This document shows positions 1-13,849 of a stretch of DNA of 64,000 nt, one piece after another (position 1 is the first letter of the stretch; every line of letters starts with the position of its first letter). This DNA is from Callaeas wilsoni (lineage: Eukaryota > Chordata > Aves > Passeriformes > Callaeidae). The notes beneath the pieces were generated by a model, which worked only from the letters and a program-made list of their open reading frames with translations, was not told where the DNA came from and ran no database searches. The position numbers were made by a program, and so were the translations under genes. The stretch spans positions 62,001-126,000 of the forward strand of contig VWPU01014826.1 in assembly GCA_013398955.1 (NCBI GenBank). The letters are read 5' to 3'.

Positions 1-110
1 TCTGAGCAGCCTGGTCTAATGGTAGGTATCCCTGCCCATGGCAGGGGGCTGGAAGGAGATCAACTTTAGGATCCCTTCCAATCCAGACTATTGCACAATT
101 CTATTTGGCT
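1..110 (+). mobile_element. CR1 LINE 3' end (cut by window edge)
   Basis: This is the 3' terminus of a chicken-repeat-1 type LINE in forward orientation. It shows the conserved hairpin at 30-46 (CCCTGCC, 3-nt loop, GGCAGGG), the segment ending gatcccttccaatccag, and a degenerate ATTCTAT tail near 100-107. CR1 elements lack a poly-A tail and end in this short direct repeat. The 5' side runs off the window. Confidence 0.9.
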
Positions 111-1609
111 GTAAAAATGATGGGTGGAGGCTTGGTTTATCTACATAACAATGAAATTAGATAAAGCTAAAGTAAAACATGAAATTGAAACTTTCACTCC
201 TAATTCATTCCTTCTGTAGATACTCCTATTCCAGAGTGTAAGCACTGAATTAAGATAATTCTAATTCTGAACTAGAACACCTAGACATTCGGTTAAAAAT
301 TCAGTTAAAAGGTTTTGTTTAAGAAAAGTTTAAGTGAGACAATTTGATGATTTCAAACTTATTTTTTCATGAAAATATTTCGAAATGTTTGACACTTCCA
401 TTTAGGGAGCAAATACTGTTTGTGGTTAGGAATCAAAGAAAGGAGGATGGGTGGTCTTGGAAGCTGAGGGAAGAGAAGAATTAGAAGAATGTTCCAAATA
501 AACTCTGAAGATATACTTCCCCAGATGAGACCAAACACTGTTTCTGCCCACGCAGGAGACAGTGCTAGCTCTTCCTGCAGTGGTAGGCAGGGAAGGTATT
601 GGCAGTGTTGAGACTGGCTGTAGGTCCGGGGTAAGCAATCCCCTAAGGTTAATGTGTTGGCAATACACCAGATGCCACTGGCATCGCCAGGAAAAACTGG
701 GCTAGTGAGTTCCAGCAAGAAATGGTTCCAGGCCTCCAAGACGAGATCTCAGATCCAATCTCATTTATGGACCTGTGATGGAGATCTGACCTGATCTACA
801 CAATGTCCTTGGATCCAAATATCCCTGAAATTCAAGGTCTCTGTTAGGGTTAAGCCCTATTTCACAAAGGGCTGTTAAGCTTTACACAATGCTGACCTTC
901 ATTCCAGGCAGGATGTATGTATGACAGAGTGGGTGAAATGTTAGTTACAGCGTACGGACAGTATTTGGCTGGAAGGGCCTTGACAGAATCCACCTTTCTG
1001 ATCATCAGACTGCCTGAGGGCCCATGTAGAGGCAGCACAGCTGAGAGCAGCTCCTTCCCTTGCTGCCCTTGGATGGAGCACTCAGAGACAGGGCTGACAC
1101 TCTTCCCATGGGAACTGAGATTAAGCTGAGCATCTACAAAACAGCCACTGGCATAACAGCCAGGGAAAACATGTGAGATGGTGGTGACTATTCTGAAACC
1201 TGGTAGCAAAGGAAGAGACAAGTTATTGCCCCAGGCAGATCTGCTGGGAGAATGCAGCATCTGAAAGCAGCACATCACCTAGTTCACCTCTGTCACACCC
1301 ATTCCTATCATGGGATCCCACCAACTGCTCAGTTTGCTGCGCCCAAATCTAGCAGTGCTTTTCATTCAACATGTGCTTGAGCTGAAACACTGGAGGAGCC
1401 CCATATAGACCAATGAGCTCTGCTCCACCACTGAGCTGATTAAAGGCCTCCACACCCTCCACCACGCGGGAGAAAGCTCCTTCAGCGCTTTCAACAGAGA
1501 ATGATGGTGTGGAAAGAACACGTGAGCTAAGATTGCCACTGCATGGACATTCCCGGCAGATTTTACATGTCACACATACACCAGCCTGCATTCGGTGATG
1601 TCAACTCAC
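1..1609 (-). other. ARHGAP22 intron downstream of the RhoGAP exon
   Basis: Minus-strand intron beginning with donor gtgagttg at 1,609. It contains the CR1 end at the left edge. The rest (110-1,609) includes several open frames of up to 138 codons on both strands. None resembles a RhoGAP continuation or any family I recognise, and none has paired splice sites that fit the phase-2 donor. Confidence 0.75.
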
Positions 1610-1817
1610 CTGTCAAAAAGGGGTTTCTCTCCACAATCAAAAGAATCCTGCAGATCTTTGACAAGGTTGGCTTGTCCAGGCATCCGAAAGAGCCCCTCCT
1701 CTGTAAGACCTCGCTCCCGAATAAAATCCACACACTGTTCCACCAGCAGTGGGGCCAAGCGCTGGCCATACTTCCGCTCATACTGTACGGTGTCCTCCAA
1801 GCGCTGTCCAAAGATCC
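1610..1817 (-). CDS. ARHGAP22: ARHGAP22 exon: start of the RhoGAP domain (partial gene)
   Basis: This internal coding exon belongs to a GTPase-activating protein that turns off Rho-family GTPases, reported to be Rac in the family literature. It is 208 nt: 2 nt completing a codon, 68 codons, then 2 nt. It starts after a pyrimidine-rich acceptor (ctgctgtcag) and ends at a consensus donor (AG|gtgagt). The peptide begins [17 protein letters not shown] and contains [17 protein letters not shown] and [17 protein letters not shown]. The Arg of GLFRMPG (codon at 1,686-1,684) is the catalytic arginine finger. The variants RMPGQ and [12 protein letters not shown] fit ARHGAP22 better than ARHGAP24 (RLPGQ, DAFDCGEKPSFD) as I remember them. 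The last two bases (AG) would complete the Ser of the family's FDS-T-DVHTV run. That next exon is not present in positions 1-1,609, so it lies off the left edge. The exon is intact and the assignment to the ARHGAP22/24/25 family is very secure. Confidence 0.93.
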
Positions 1818-2684
1818 CTGACAGCAGAGAGCAAGAGAGACATCTGGGTGTCAGCTTAAACTCTTCCTGAGCTGCTGCTTGGGGCACACAAGGAGGAAAG
1901 CTTTCACATGGAAGGGGCAGCCTTTGCGAAGGTCCAGTTTCTAACAGACTCTGAAGAATAAAGCTATTTTAAAAAACAAGAATTACATGATGAATATTTT
2001 TTTTTCCCTGCTTAACAGTGCTTCAAACTATCCTCTGCCCTAAGCTGGTTTATATCTCATACACGAGGAAGGTGGGCTTAAGGTTATGTTTATGGTTATC
2101 CACAGCTGTGCTGGATTTAGATTAAGTAATTATACTTTCATTGCATCTTCCATTCCAAGAAGACTAAAACAAAGGCTACACTTTTATGGGACACATTTCC
2201 TTCCTGCATGCACCCACTCCTTAGACTGTCACACAGCTTCCCTCCAATAATTTACAGCTGGCCAGCTAAACAGGCAGCAATCCCACTAGGAGGGGACTGC
2301 TAACACAGCAGAGTACAGCTGTCTACATTAAAACTGGATATTATGAGAATCTTCCACCATCCTGGGAGACTCTTTCTATTTATTTTCCTTTAATTAAACT
2401 TGCTGAATGAAAATTTAAAAAAAAACAAAAACCCCAAAACAGTAAAATGCATGCAAAATCCTTTGCCCTTCCTACTAAAAAGTGTATGCTGTACTTCCCG
2501 CATCTTGAAAATATCAGAAGCACCATATTTTGTAAGACCAGACTAGCCCAAGTTAATTATTTAGTCAGATCTACTGTAGACATATATCATTAAGTATGAA
2601 GCACTGTCTGTTTCTTTGGGGAGCATAGAGTTTCTGGCCAATACCAGCTGCTGAATGCCACTACTGGCATCAGATCTTTCAACA

Positions 2685-2740
2685 ACATAAAAGGGGCTCA
2701 GGCTGTAAGAGCCAGAGGTCTTAGTTCAATCCCTACCACT
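2685..2740 (+). repeat. Possible tRNA-derived SINE head
   Basis: The segment has a B-box-like motif (agttcaatccc) preceded by gtaagagccagaggtctt. This resembles the 5' end of MIR-type CORE-SINEs (gttaagagc...gggttcgaatccc). It is short and degraded. Confidence 0.25.
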
Positions 2741-5700
2741 AGGAGACTACTCCATCTAAAAGGACTGCCACTGAGTTGAGTTCTAGCACCCTACAATGTT
2801 TCATGGAGTAAGGGAGGATAGTACCCAAGTTAATCATGTTTTGGCAATAAAAGTTCAGTGAGGGAATCCCAGAATCTACTCTCAGAATTTCAGATGACAC
2901 CAGACCAGAGCAGGCAGGAAATTCTATACAGGGATTTCTCAAAGCTACAAGAAGTTTTCTACAGATATCAAGGATCCTTAGGTCATTCATTCAGCACTCG
3001 GCTAAACCTGCAGGTCTGAAAAAAAAAAAAGCAGCATGCAATATTGGAGTCACACTGTTTCACACCCAATGGCCAGAAGCAGTGTATAATACTTGCGTAT
3101 ATGTGCTCATACCAGGCCAGGGAATTTGGTCATTTCTGAAGGCTCTGCTTACTTTCCCCTGCTAGGGACCATGTGTTTCTTTTTTTTTTTTTAGTGCTAC
3201 ATTCATGAGAGGCTGATAACTCCTGGTAGGACGTTCCCTAACCACTAATCACTGTTCTTCATAGGGGACACCATGTCAAACCACACCTGCTTTCTATATT
3301 CAGTCCAACCCTGCCGAATCCTCAGTGAAACAAACCTGTCATTACCAGCTGCAACTCACTGAACAAAAGCTGCAAGAAGGATCCTGAAGTCCAATTTTCT
3401 TTCCCTGCCTGTTTGTTATACATCAGAAGACAGAAACTTTCCTTACACCACAGCCTACACAACTGCATTACAGTATCAAAGCTGGAGGGCCATGAAAAGT
3501 CTCAAAGGAAATTCCCTCATCCTGGCAGGAGGGCATGCCCTGGAGCATGGGAGTCACTTATCGTTATCACTGTATATATTGGATTTATTGCACAGTAAAG
3601 GTTTTACTAGTTCTTATTTCTAATCTCTTTGAATTTCCACTGAGTTGGGTGCCTCTGAAGTCAGTTTCTAGGATAGGGAATCTCCTTCTGCTTTTGCACT
3701 GATTGCTTTGTAATCCCATTATGTAATCCCTGCTGTCATGATGGGGCATATCTATTTCCTTAAAATGATACATGTACAGTTTTCCAGATGCAAGACATGT
3801 AAGTTCAGGGAGGTCAAGATGTGCCACATGTCAGGGCAATAGCAGCCCTCTTTTGTCAAATCCCTGCTCACTGAATATGTTTTCTAATAGGTCTGTCTAG
3901 AGAAAACTCTGGGAAAGAGGTAAGTACTCTGCATTCTCCAAGCATAAAGCACACACAAAATGTTCTTCTATAAGCTCATGTTCTGATGTTCGACACTTAA
4001 CTCAGATCAAGGACAAAGGCAGTGTCAGACACGCACACAAGCCAGCACACACAGAACAACCGTATGCATAATCTGCACTGCAGAGAATCTCCTTTTCCCC
4101 AGCCTGGACTGGTCTGTGCTCAGCAACATCTCTAACACATCTCAGGCAACATCAGTCCTTGCCTTCACAGTCAGCTTGGATCACAACAGCAGTAGCTTTC
4201 TGTAGGTGCAATCTACCTGTGAGTGACTTCTGAAGACAGGTAGACTACAGTCAAATAGAGACCACCAACACAGATTACAGAATGTGGTGCTAAGGTAACA
4301 GAGATAAAATGGTGATCTGCTTGGAGACTCAGATGGAGCAGCAGACAGACCCTTCACAAGCACAGCATAACCATTACTGTGGGTGGCTCCCGCACAGCCA
4401 GATGCTGGGGATCCCATCTTTCCTCCTTCTCACACATTGAAGTCAGTAACATTTTTCTCCTTGATGAAAACAACAATCTTTGGAGGAAAAAAAGGCACTG
4501 AAATATTCTTATCCTGCAATACTCTTCACCTCCTTCCAGACCATTTCAGGTAAGTAACAAGAAAAACCAGGCATGAAACCAAACATGACCAAGGATGAAG
4601 ATGATCTACTTATCACATGATGAGGGAAAGGAGCTGGTATAAATGTGGGTTTCTTCTTGTGTGACAGTGCCTGCTGAATGGCTGTGCTAGTGAGATCACA
4701 GAGTCTGAGTAGGTAATTTTTTGGTGGGAAGAGGACTCAAGCCATTCCCAGGGTGAAAGACTTGTCCCAGCCCAGCTCTCTCAGCTGCCTCCCACCCTGG
4801 TTTGGCAGCCTCACTCCAGTTGCAGATCCATGCCTTTCTCTCTCCCTTGAACTTGAACCCTAATTTTCCAGGGAAGCATTAGAAGGGATAACCAAACATT
4901 GCTCAGACAAAGTATTTCACGCAAGCTAGGTCTGTTGCTAACTGCAACTTTCCCTTTGTTACATTTTTCAGTTACACTGCAGCTCCATGCTTTTTCTTTC
5001 TCTCTATCCTACTTTTTTTTGCTGAGCCATAGACAAGGGCCACCATGGATGCTGCTCAGAAGAAAGACTGCACCCAGGCCAAGTCTTCTGGCAGTAAGAG
5101 CATTATGGTTGGTGTTAAGAGAGAAAAAGCACAGAGTCACAGTTAGTGGGACTGGAAAGTTGGCCTTGGAGAAATTGTTCATCTGTGTAGTGCCTGCAGA
5201 ACTTGTCTGTGGCTTAGAAAAGAAAAGTAGTGTTAAGATTCATCAAAAGAGCAAGCTAAGAGCTGTTTATGGAGTGGGGCTGGAAAGCAACTGTCAAAGG
5301 CAAGTTTGAGATGCTGACAGTTCCAGGCTTGCAGAAATCTTTCATCTGGGCATCTGCTGGGGGACCTTGAAGTTCAGGAGAATTATCACTTGGGCCCTCT
5401 CAGTGACACTGGCAACAGTCTTAGCAGATGTGCCTACTTCATTCTCCCAGCACTACAGGGCAAACTGAGGAACTGGTGTCCTGTGGCTCTGTATTACTTG
5501 TCTCATTTCTGTCAGGTCTCAGAGCTTGTAAAAGTGATGTAGTAAAATGTCCCTGAAACTCCCAGTGTATGACAACATCTCTGGTTTGGACAGGTACTGC
5601 CCTGCCTTGCAAGGAGAAGTAATGAGCAGCCAGTCACACACAGCCTCCTCTGCCGGCTCCTCAAGGCACAGGCCTGTTTTTAATCACTGGGCCCTGCAGC

Positions 5701-6884
5701 TCAGACTGAACTTGGCAGCGCTTCACTCCATTTGATGATCCCGCTGGAAGACATTAAAGTCTTTTTCTTTATTCTAAAGAAGGGGAGCGAGTGCCATCCA
5801 GTCACACTCCAGACAGAGTTAAGCTGGAAATAAAGCCAAAATTTTACTGGCAACCTAAGGGTTAACTTTCCTTGTCATACCCTTATCTATAGCTAGGCCC
5901 TTTTGTTTGGTTTCAAAGCAGAAAAAAACTCCAGCATGCCTGGAACCACATCCTTAATCTCAGAAAGATTCAAGAGATACTAAAAAAATGAGCTAGCAGA
6001 GCGACAGAATTTCTTTCCTCTACTCCAACAAGCTGCCTCTGTTCTTTAAAGATTTAGGTGGCTCTTTGTGGAAAAAGCAAGCCAGGAATGATGTACTGAC
6101 TAAGACACAGACAGGCTCTCTGTCCTGGCCTGAACAGCTCACCCACCAGCTCCAGGCATACAAAGCCTATACATTCAGCTATGCTGTCCAGACATGCAAT
6201 GGGCAGGAAAATATATGCTCTCTGCTACATTTTTCCTCATCAGAGGCTCTGATTTCAACCAAAATAAACTAAAGACAGAGATAAAGTCAGTTTTTGAGTA
6301 GACTTTCTGATGGGGAGGACTAAGGACTCCGCATCTGCTTAAAGTGTGAAAAGTCCAGGCACACCTACGTCAGCTGTATGTACAGCTTATTACACACACG
6401 TTAAAAGATGTGTGGGAAGATAATCAGGCTTACACCTGGATGCTGCTGTACAACAGTACATACACCCGCGCATGCATGTGGTGCCTCACAGACAGGCAGT
6501 TTATGGATCTGAAGATTGTGTACGTGCTCACCTGCACAGGTAAGTGCCTGCTTTTACCTTCCCACTTTCATGCTTAAGTTCCCATTTATCTGTCCCTCAT
6601 GCACATGAAAGCGCTGAGAAAAAATCACGGGCAGACATTCAGAAATGCATATGCCTCCACAGCACAAAACGCACACAAATCTTTAACTTGTTTCCCCTCC
6701 CCAAGCCCACCCAAGCACACACTACGTGAATTACTGCAGCAGCAACAGAAAAAGGAGTTTCATGGAGCCATGTGTACCTAAAAAAAGATAGTCCTGAACA
6801 GCGAAACAATCCAGCCCGCCAAAGAATGCAAGAACAGCGGAAAAGAAAGGAAGCAACAGATATTTAGGAATCAAGAAAAATTGA

Positions 6885-6950
6885 TGAAATAACTTGCTCA
6901 GAGTCACACAAACGGGTCTGTGATACAACTTGGTGTCTTCCGACTCCATT
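6885..6950 (-). repeat. MIR-like ancient SINE fragment
   Basis: Plus-strand text aacttgctcagagtcacaca, followed by a segment ending gtgtcttccgactcc, matches the reverse complement of the MIR region around accttgggcaagttactt and the tRNA-like head. It is strongly diverged, as expected for an amniote-age element. Confidence 0.5.
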
Positions 6951-8649
6951 CCCAGAAAGAGCAGTGTCCATATATTAGAAGCTGATTGCTCTCATCCACA
7001 TACATCCATTTAAATATTCTGTGTATATGCAAAGAGAAACCTCTCTCCCCAGGACTATCTCCGCATGCTAGCTTAGTATTCAGTAGTACTTTTGGCCATT
7101 CCCCCTTTGTAAAGTCAGCTCCTAGTTTAGATTCTTAGCTTCTGTCTAAGGCTACACTTAAATATCTGCTTTTCCTCTAGCAAAAGAAAACCATAACAAA
7201 TCTAAACTCTGGAAAATCATCTCATACCTCTCGTTCTTGTGCAGCACTCCGCTACATGACAGGCGCTGAGCTTCAAGCAGAAACCAGGCAGTGTCAGACA
7301 GCAGGAGCGGCAGAGAAAGAAAGTCCTGACTTCAGGCATCAGACACATTCTGAGTCCCAGCACTGGCAGCTTTCCATTCACCCAGCGCTACAGAGCAGAG
7401 AGCAGCCGATCTGCCCTGGGAGATAATCTCGGCAGCACATCTGGTCTTAGCTCCACAACTCGGCATTAATTATGACTTGTGCAGAAAGCATTTGAAATAT
7501 CCAATGAGATGCAGAGCTCCCCGGCTCGCTCCACATAGGGAAGGAGAGAGGAGAAAGACAGGCAGGTAGGGTCTTGCCCACCCTCGAAGCAGCCGCCAAT
7601 GTAAACAGCAGCTAAGTATGGGTCACAAGTTTTAACAAAGGCATCCCCCATCGGCTCTGTAATATATTCATGCTCTAATTGCTTGTCAGATCTATTCTAG
7701 ATAGCTGGAAAAGCTGAGCAACAGTTGCTGTCTGCATGCCGCACTTTGGATCCTTCCTGATACAGGCAATATTACTGCGCTGCAGGCAACCTGGTGCCCT
7801 GGTCTGGCCTCCAATCTACTTTCAAAGCACCAGAAGCAGAAACCTAGTTTTGGAGGGGAACATTTCCCCACAGTAGCCTTAGCATGCTCTGAGAGTACCT
7901 CTATAGCTCTGGGACATGTTGGAAAGTCTAACAAAGCCTAGGAAAAGCTACACTCCTTAACCTGTGCATGTTTTTTGGTGCTTACTGCCTCTGCTTTAGC
8001 TCTTTACAGAGAAGTTGTCTGAATTAATAACTCAGCTGAATAACTGGTAGAGGAAGAGACTACAACTCCTTACATGTGAACCAATACCCAACCACTTTAC
8101 TTGCAGGAAAACATTCACCCCCGCCAGCTCCCGCTCTCAGGGTAAGAAGCCTGTCGTTAACAAAAATGCTTACCGTGCAATGCCCTGTGCAGTTATACAG
8201 AGGTCAGGCCTCCCTCCCATTCACAAAATGCACTCATGTGACTGCAGATCTGCAGCAGTCACCACCCAAAACCCTTGCACCAGGCTTCTGAGTAATTTTA
8301 TCACTATTAGTTAAGTTTTCTGCCTCTGCAGGAAAAAACAACAACAATCTGTCCGCAGTTGCCCGTCTGCTTCGGCTGTTAAAATGTCTGCGGTCACTAC
8401 TTAGAGCACTTTCACCCAAACTTAGTGGCCCACCCCTTGCTTCACTACACTGTGGCCCAGCTTGAACATACATGTCTATGAAGATATTGACACAGCAGAC
8501 AAGCTATGAGATTCTAGTCAGTGAGACAGTGCTGTTCCACAACAAACTTTTCTATATTCTCTGTTTTGACCAAAAGCTCCTACAGAAAAGAATGCCTCTC
8601 ACCATAAACGAAGGCAGTACCAGGATCAAAAGCATCATTTATTGAACAT

Positions 8650-8741
8650 GGTGTGATTCTTAGAGCTGTCGTGTGCAGGGCCAGAAGCTAGGACTTGGTT
8701 GATCCTACCAAGTCCCTTCTAACTCAAAATATTCTATGACT
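8650..8741 (+). mobile_element. CR1 LINE 3' end fragment
   Basis: The segment reads gtgtgcagggccagaagct, then aagtcccttctaactcaaaa, and ends attctatgac. This is the usual layout of the last ~90 nt of CR1 (gcagggccaggagttgg..., gtcccttccaactc..., ATTCTATG tail). It is 5'-truncated, as most CR1 insertions are. Confidence 0.8.
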
Positions 8742-11700
8742 GGCAAGATAGTAAGGTATTCCTTAGCTATTTAAGATATACCCTGCATAGCACGGTACTG
8801 CACAGCTAGACAGAAGCCCAGTCAATACATTAGACAGTATTTAAAGCACACCAAAGAATATTTAGAAAGTGATGCAAATCCTTAAACCAAATGTACAAAT
8901 GAGGTCATGAGTATTCTTCACCCTTTTATTATCCTTTCTTTCCTTGTGGTGAACACAGCAGGCTGCAGGTTAGAGAGAGACTGCCCACAATGCTGACTGG
9001 TGAGCAAGACCAATCTGCTTTTAACTAGCCGAGATGCCACCAGAATTTCTGGCACTATTTCCTGGAATAATACATCAAAATGTGCCACATCTGCTAATAA
9101 CATTATGGAGCCTAGGACTCGGTGTTTGGGATGGGAGCACAGGAGATAGCAAACGCAGACTTTTATTCTGCCATTCACTTCTCCATTTCTGTTTTCCATC
9201 TCTCAAAATACTGGAACAAGGAGGTATCCAATGAAATAGAAACTCATGCTGTTTAAGATGGATACTGTTATACCCAAAGTATAATTAACCTGTGAAATTC
9301 ACAGCTTCTCTGTGGCCAAGGACACAGCATGACTCAAAGCATGATCAGACTTCAGCAGAACTTACAATGCTATGAGACGATGAAGCTGATGCAAACTCTT
9401 CTCCAAAGAGCAAACACTGGAGCACATGCTTGCTCATAAGCATCAGAACTAAAGCAGAAAATGGCAGCTGCTTCAGTATCATTCCCTGCACAAGGTAACT
9501 CTGCAGCTATAGCTGTGCTGTGACAGCAACACTGTGCTACACACTCCACAAGCACCTATCTTCCCATAGGAAACTCAATCCTTTTAAAAACCGGCGTTAA
9601 AATTGATGACTTGGACAACGGAATATGATGAGACTGGAATAAAAATCACTATATATATTTTTTTTTTTTTCCTTCTGTGTTTTGAATTTGCAGGTCACAC
9701 TTGGATCCTCCTTTTTCTGTTAAGCACATTTGTCAAAAATGAAATCCAAGGTTCACACATAATCACTGGATTGCAGGGGCTGCGGACTCCAGAAGTATAC
9801 TTGATACTGCAAGAAGATCAATATAATCCAAAGAATTTGCCACATTGCATATAAAATATCATCAAAATTTTCACCTGGAGATCTCTCTGTACAGATGTGC
9901 CAAGGAGAGAATGGGTAATGGAGACTGAACTCCCTCTTTCCCCACTGGTACGAAGTTGTTTAACTGTAGAAAAGTTTAGCAGCTCTTATTTACTAAAAAA
10001 CAACTTAGGTTTATAAAATTGTTCAGATATTACATCTCCCATGAACTTGCTGCTGGGGAGCTGGAGGCGTTTTCTTTCCCAGTGTCATTGCAGGGAGAGA
10101 GCCCTAGCACTGCTCTCATGAGCTAGCACCACTGCAGTTATTCTGTTGCAGGTACCAGAACAGGTAGAAAGCATCCTGCCTTTACACATCGCTACAAGCC
10201 TGGAGATTGGCTGGAAAGTTCACTCCAGCTTACATAACCTCTGAAAATCCAGGCATGTTTCAGGCTTGGCATCTAATTGACGTGAAATTCAGTCTTCAGT
10301 CTGGTTGCAACAGACAGGAATGGTGAACCTGCATGAACTCAGAGTATTTCTCCTCATCTCTGATTGTGAGCAAACTTGTTGTCTTGCACAGCTCTAGCAA
10401 GTGCCCATGGAGTGTATTTTTAGATGCTAGCTTAGAGGATTAGCTAATATACAGGTATACTCAAGCAGATCTGAGGGAGCGCAGATCTAGGAAATTGCTC
10501 TATTTCTACAGAAAGGGCCTAGTATCAAAGTTAGCACCATAGCTGAAGTTGCCTATTTTTCAAGAAAGTTGAACCTTGTACAGACTCATTTTTTAACCCA
10601 GGTAAACCTGGGCACTTGAACGTCTTTTATCTGCTGAAAGCTGGCAGTGAACTGGCTAGAGGTGATCAGTCACAGAGCTGAACCCAGCAGGAAAAAATTC
10701 AGCACTAATATCTTCTATACAGAAATTTTCCCTTCTCATTTCCTCCCTGTCCAAACACTTTGGTCAGATCTTTCTCTGAACAAAATTTTGTCTCCACACC
10801 CCTCACCTGCTCTGGGGTCTCAACCCTTACTGGTGAAATTAAATCTTTTGAGGATAAACAGGCTTCTGTTTACTGACTGATAAAACAGTTCACTCTGGGT
10901 TAAAGATTTGCAAATAGCTATGCTCACCTTTCTACCACAGTAGATTCTTAACCTGTGTGACGCGTCTTCCCATCTCTCTAAAAGATGCCAAGAAAGGAAC
11001 TGATTAAGCAGCATTGTGAATTACCCAGTGATGGACTGACCAGTTTATGCTCCAAACTGAGACTGTAACTGTGCTCACAGAGAAAAGTTGATAAACAGAC
11101 CTAAACATCAGTTAACCACAGCATTCTGAATCCAGAGCCAACCCCCTGGGTTTATTGCTCTATTTCTCTCTAAACAAAGGCAAGAGCATTTAGGGAATGA
11201 AACATCAAGAGCAGCAAAAAATGCCTTTTAGCAAGCAGTGATCAGGACCAACGTGCCCTGGACAACTTCTTTCTCCCCACAACCTAAGATCATATTTTAC
11301 AGAATACTTACCTGCATATATCTGTCTATGTTTAAAAGACAGCTTCCATACAATTGTCTGAAGCTATGTCTGTAGAAAGCACTCGATCAGCAGGTCATCT
11401 CTTTCAAGTGGTGCTGTTTGATGCCCTCACTGCACAGAAAAGCTTTATAAAAATTCTGAGTGTTGGTAAGTAAAAAATGGTTATGACATAGTGTAATTGT
11501 TGCCACCAGTGTCTCGTCACTAGAGACGGATGAGAATTCCAGCTGTGGATTCAAATGAAAGGATAACGGAGTCTGAAACCTCTATACAGGATAAAATTAT
11601 CCACCTGGATTTCTGGCCATCCAGGAACCTGGCAGGGACTGTGATCCAGACTCACAGCCAACATTTAGCAAATTAGGCACTTTTATCCATTCAGAAAGCC

Positions 11701-12105
11701 ACACAAGCTTATATCCTGAAGCTTTTCCATATTCCAGGCCTTCCTATATCCCAGGGTTGATAATCCAAGAACAATCATTCATTGAGATGCAGACAGGATC
11801 AACACTGAACACATGGATGTTTATCCAAATTAAACTTCAGCATAAATACCTCCTATCAGTCTCTAACCTTCAATTGTAAAACTCACTGCCAGGTCAATTG
11901 TAGATGGTTTCACTTTGTTGCATCCTCAAACTCAATCAATGATGAAAATCTATTACCTAATTCCCATATATGCATCTTTATCCTCCACTGTCCATCTAAA
12001 ATCCTCACCAACTTACAGCTTCACCACCCAAGCAATAAGGTCATTGTCTAAGTTCCAGCAACAGCTGAACCTGCCCAGCTGTGCTTGGGAAAGGGGCAGC
12101 ATTTA

Positions 12106-12165
12106 GCTCCTCTTTGTAAAATAGGTAAAACACTTCAGTAAATCTGTGAGCCTTTAAAGAACACT
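12106..12165 (+). repeat. MIR-like ancient SINE fragment
   Basis: The text tttgtaaaataggtaaaaca, followed by tctgtgagcctttaaagaac, follows the MIR 3' half (catctgtaaaatggg..., ttgtgaggatt..., gtaaagcgctt). It is degraded. Confidence 0.4.
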
Positions 12166-12869
12166 TCTGGAAGCGGTAAAGAGCTGAATGTTCCCTTTTC
12201 TAATCTGCAACACAGAAGACATGAAGGGGAAATTCCAAGTTAAATTATATGATGATGAAGTAGAAGAAAAAAGAAGCAATTCTGGATGGAAGGAGGGTAA
12301 CATTAGAAAGAAAATACGAAAAGAGAGACAGGGTGAATTTATTTCTTCTCAACTCCTAAATGGTTAAAATTGCAACTTGCAAGGAGCTGGCTACCATTCC
12401 CTTTCAGTAATCACATATTCTCATAACGTTCATCAAAGGACTAATACAGAGAAATTAAAATACTTACCTGCAAGCTGAAAAACACCACAGGAACACGTTT
12501 GTCCCATTTATACACTGCCAAGACGTGCAGTGAGAACCACCAGTGCTTTAAAGACTGTCAGCTCCCAAATGTCAAACATGAATCTAACGATTACAGGAAC
12601 AGCCTCACTGAGAAACCACCGGTGCAGGGGGTGGTACTGCTCAGACTAAGTGCTACAGGCAGTACCCACCAACAGTGTAAGAAATCCACAGCCACTGTCA
12701 ACTCTCTATGGCACACAGTAGCTGAAGAGAGGAGGAAAGCAAACACAAGCCCCATCACATTTTACCTGAAGCTGAACAGCTCTCTGTAAAATGGGCACAT
12801 TAAGCTAGTGACTACTTCCAGAAATCTTTCTTTGACTGCCCAGGTAGACTTATCTTCTATGAACATATC

Positions 12870-13130
12870 TAGCTTTATTTTTAATCAATTTATTCTTTTT
12901 ATTTCTGCGTCTTGTGACAATGAGTTGCACAATTCAATTGTGCTCTGCATGAAACACAGTTTTTTCTTGGTGTAAACCTCATGACTGTGCAACTGTTCAA
13001 ATTCTCCTTAGATGTGTCATTTTATCCGTCAGACCTTCCTACAATCTTCTGTTTTCCCAGAATCTTTTCCAAGTAAATTTTTTTGAGGAAAGGGCTTCAT
13101 ATAGATTTTACATCTTTACATGCTTATACA
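12870..13130 (-). mobile_element. Ancient CR1/L3-type LINE 3' fragment
   Basis: On the plus strand the segments gtgacaatgagttgcacaat, tgctctgcatgaaacacag and gattttacatctttacatgc follow the reverse complement of the 3' coding end of old amniote CR1/L3 elements (...aactcattgccac..., ...tataaaatcat...). The element therefore runs on the minus strand. It is heavily mutated and only its last few hundred bases are recognisable. Confidence 0.5.
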
Positions 13131-13849
13131 ACCTCTGGAATACAAGACCATCTCAGGGCATAGCTTCTATTAAAAATTCTACCCTGAGCTCAAAGAACCT
13201 TTCCTAGCACAAGTTTCATTCAAATGAAAACATACCCATATGATGTTTCATTTTATCAAATCAGCATTTCCCAACCAAAAGAAGATCCATCAAGCAAATC
13301 CCATGAAAAGCTTTATCCTGCTCACATGCAAATATAACAGAGGTGACTTCTGTTTGTAGTTTTTCCTCTATCTGCTATCTGGTTTAACAGAGGCACTGAG
13401 AAGCTGCCTGTCATTCCCCAGCTCGGGGTCCCCGCTTTTTGGTGCCCCAGACTGTCCACAGTAACAGATAAAGCACTAGAAATTCATTCACCTGATGCCA
13501 AACTGCATCATCCTTCAGAAGCCACAGGAACAGCCAGAGACAGCGTTGCAGTGCAGAACTCATGCTGCTGCCTGGGGCTTTTGAAACATGTAGTGGGGGA
13601 CTTGCCCCTGAGGAGCCGTGACACAGCACTCCGAGAACATTCTTTTCTGCTCTGGGATGACCAAGGTACTGCGTGGTCTCCACTCAGAGCCCAGAGCAGC
13701 CTGGGCACTAGTACTGAATGTCACTGAAAGCCTTGAGCCAGCAGCTTTAGAGGTGAAATATATACAAGGAGCAGGGGAGCAGGATCTGATTTCTAAAGGT
13801 AAGATCTTTAAAAGTCAGTAAGGAACACCTTCACATGCTTTAGTTTTGA

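Noticed and set aside
862..1278. Open frame of 138 codons on the minus strand downstream of the RhoGAP exon
   Set aside because: It does not contain the expected DVHTVASLLKLYLRELPEP continuation, and no acceptor with the right phase was found.
1349..1591. 80-codon minus-strand frame just after the RhoGAP exon
   Set aside because: The text is protein-like (GAFSRVVEGVEAFNQL) but unrelated to the RhoGAP fold and without suitable splice sites.
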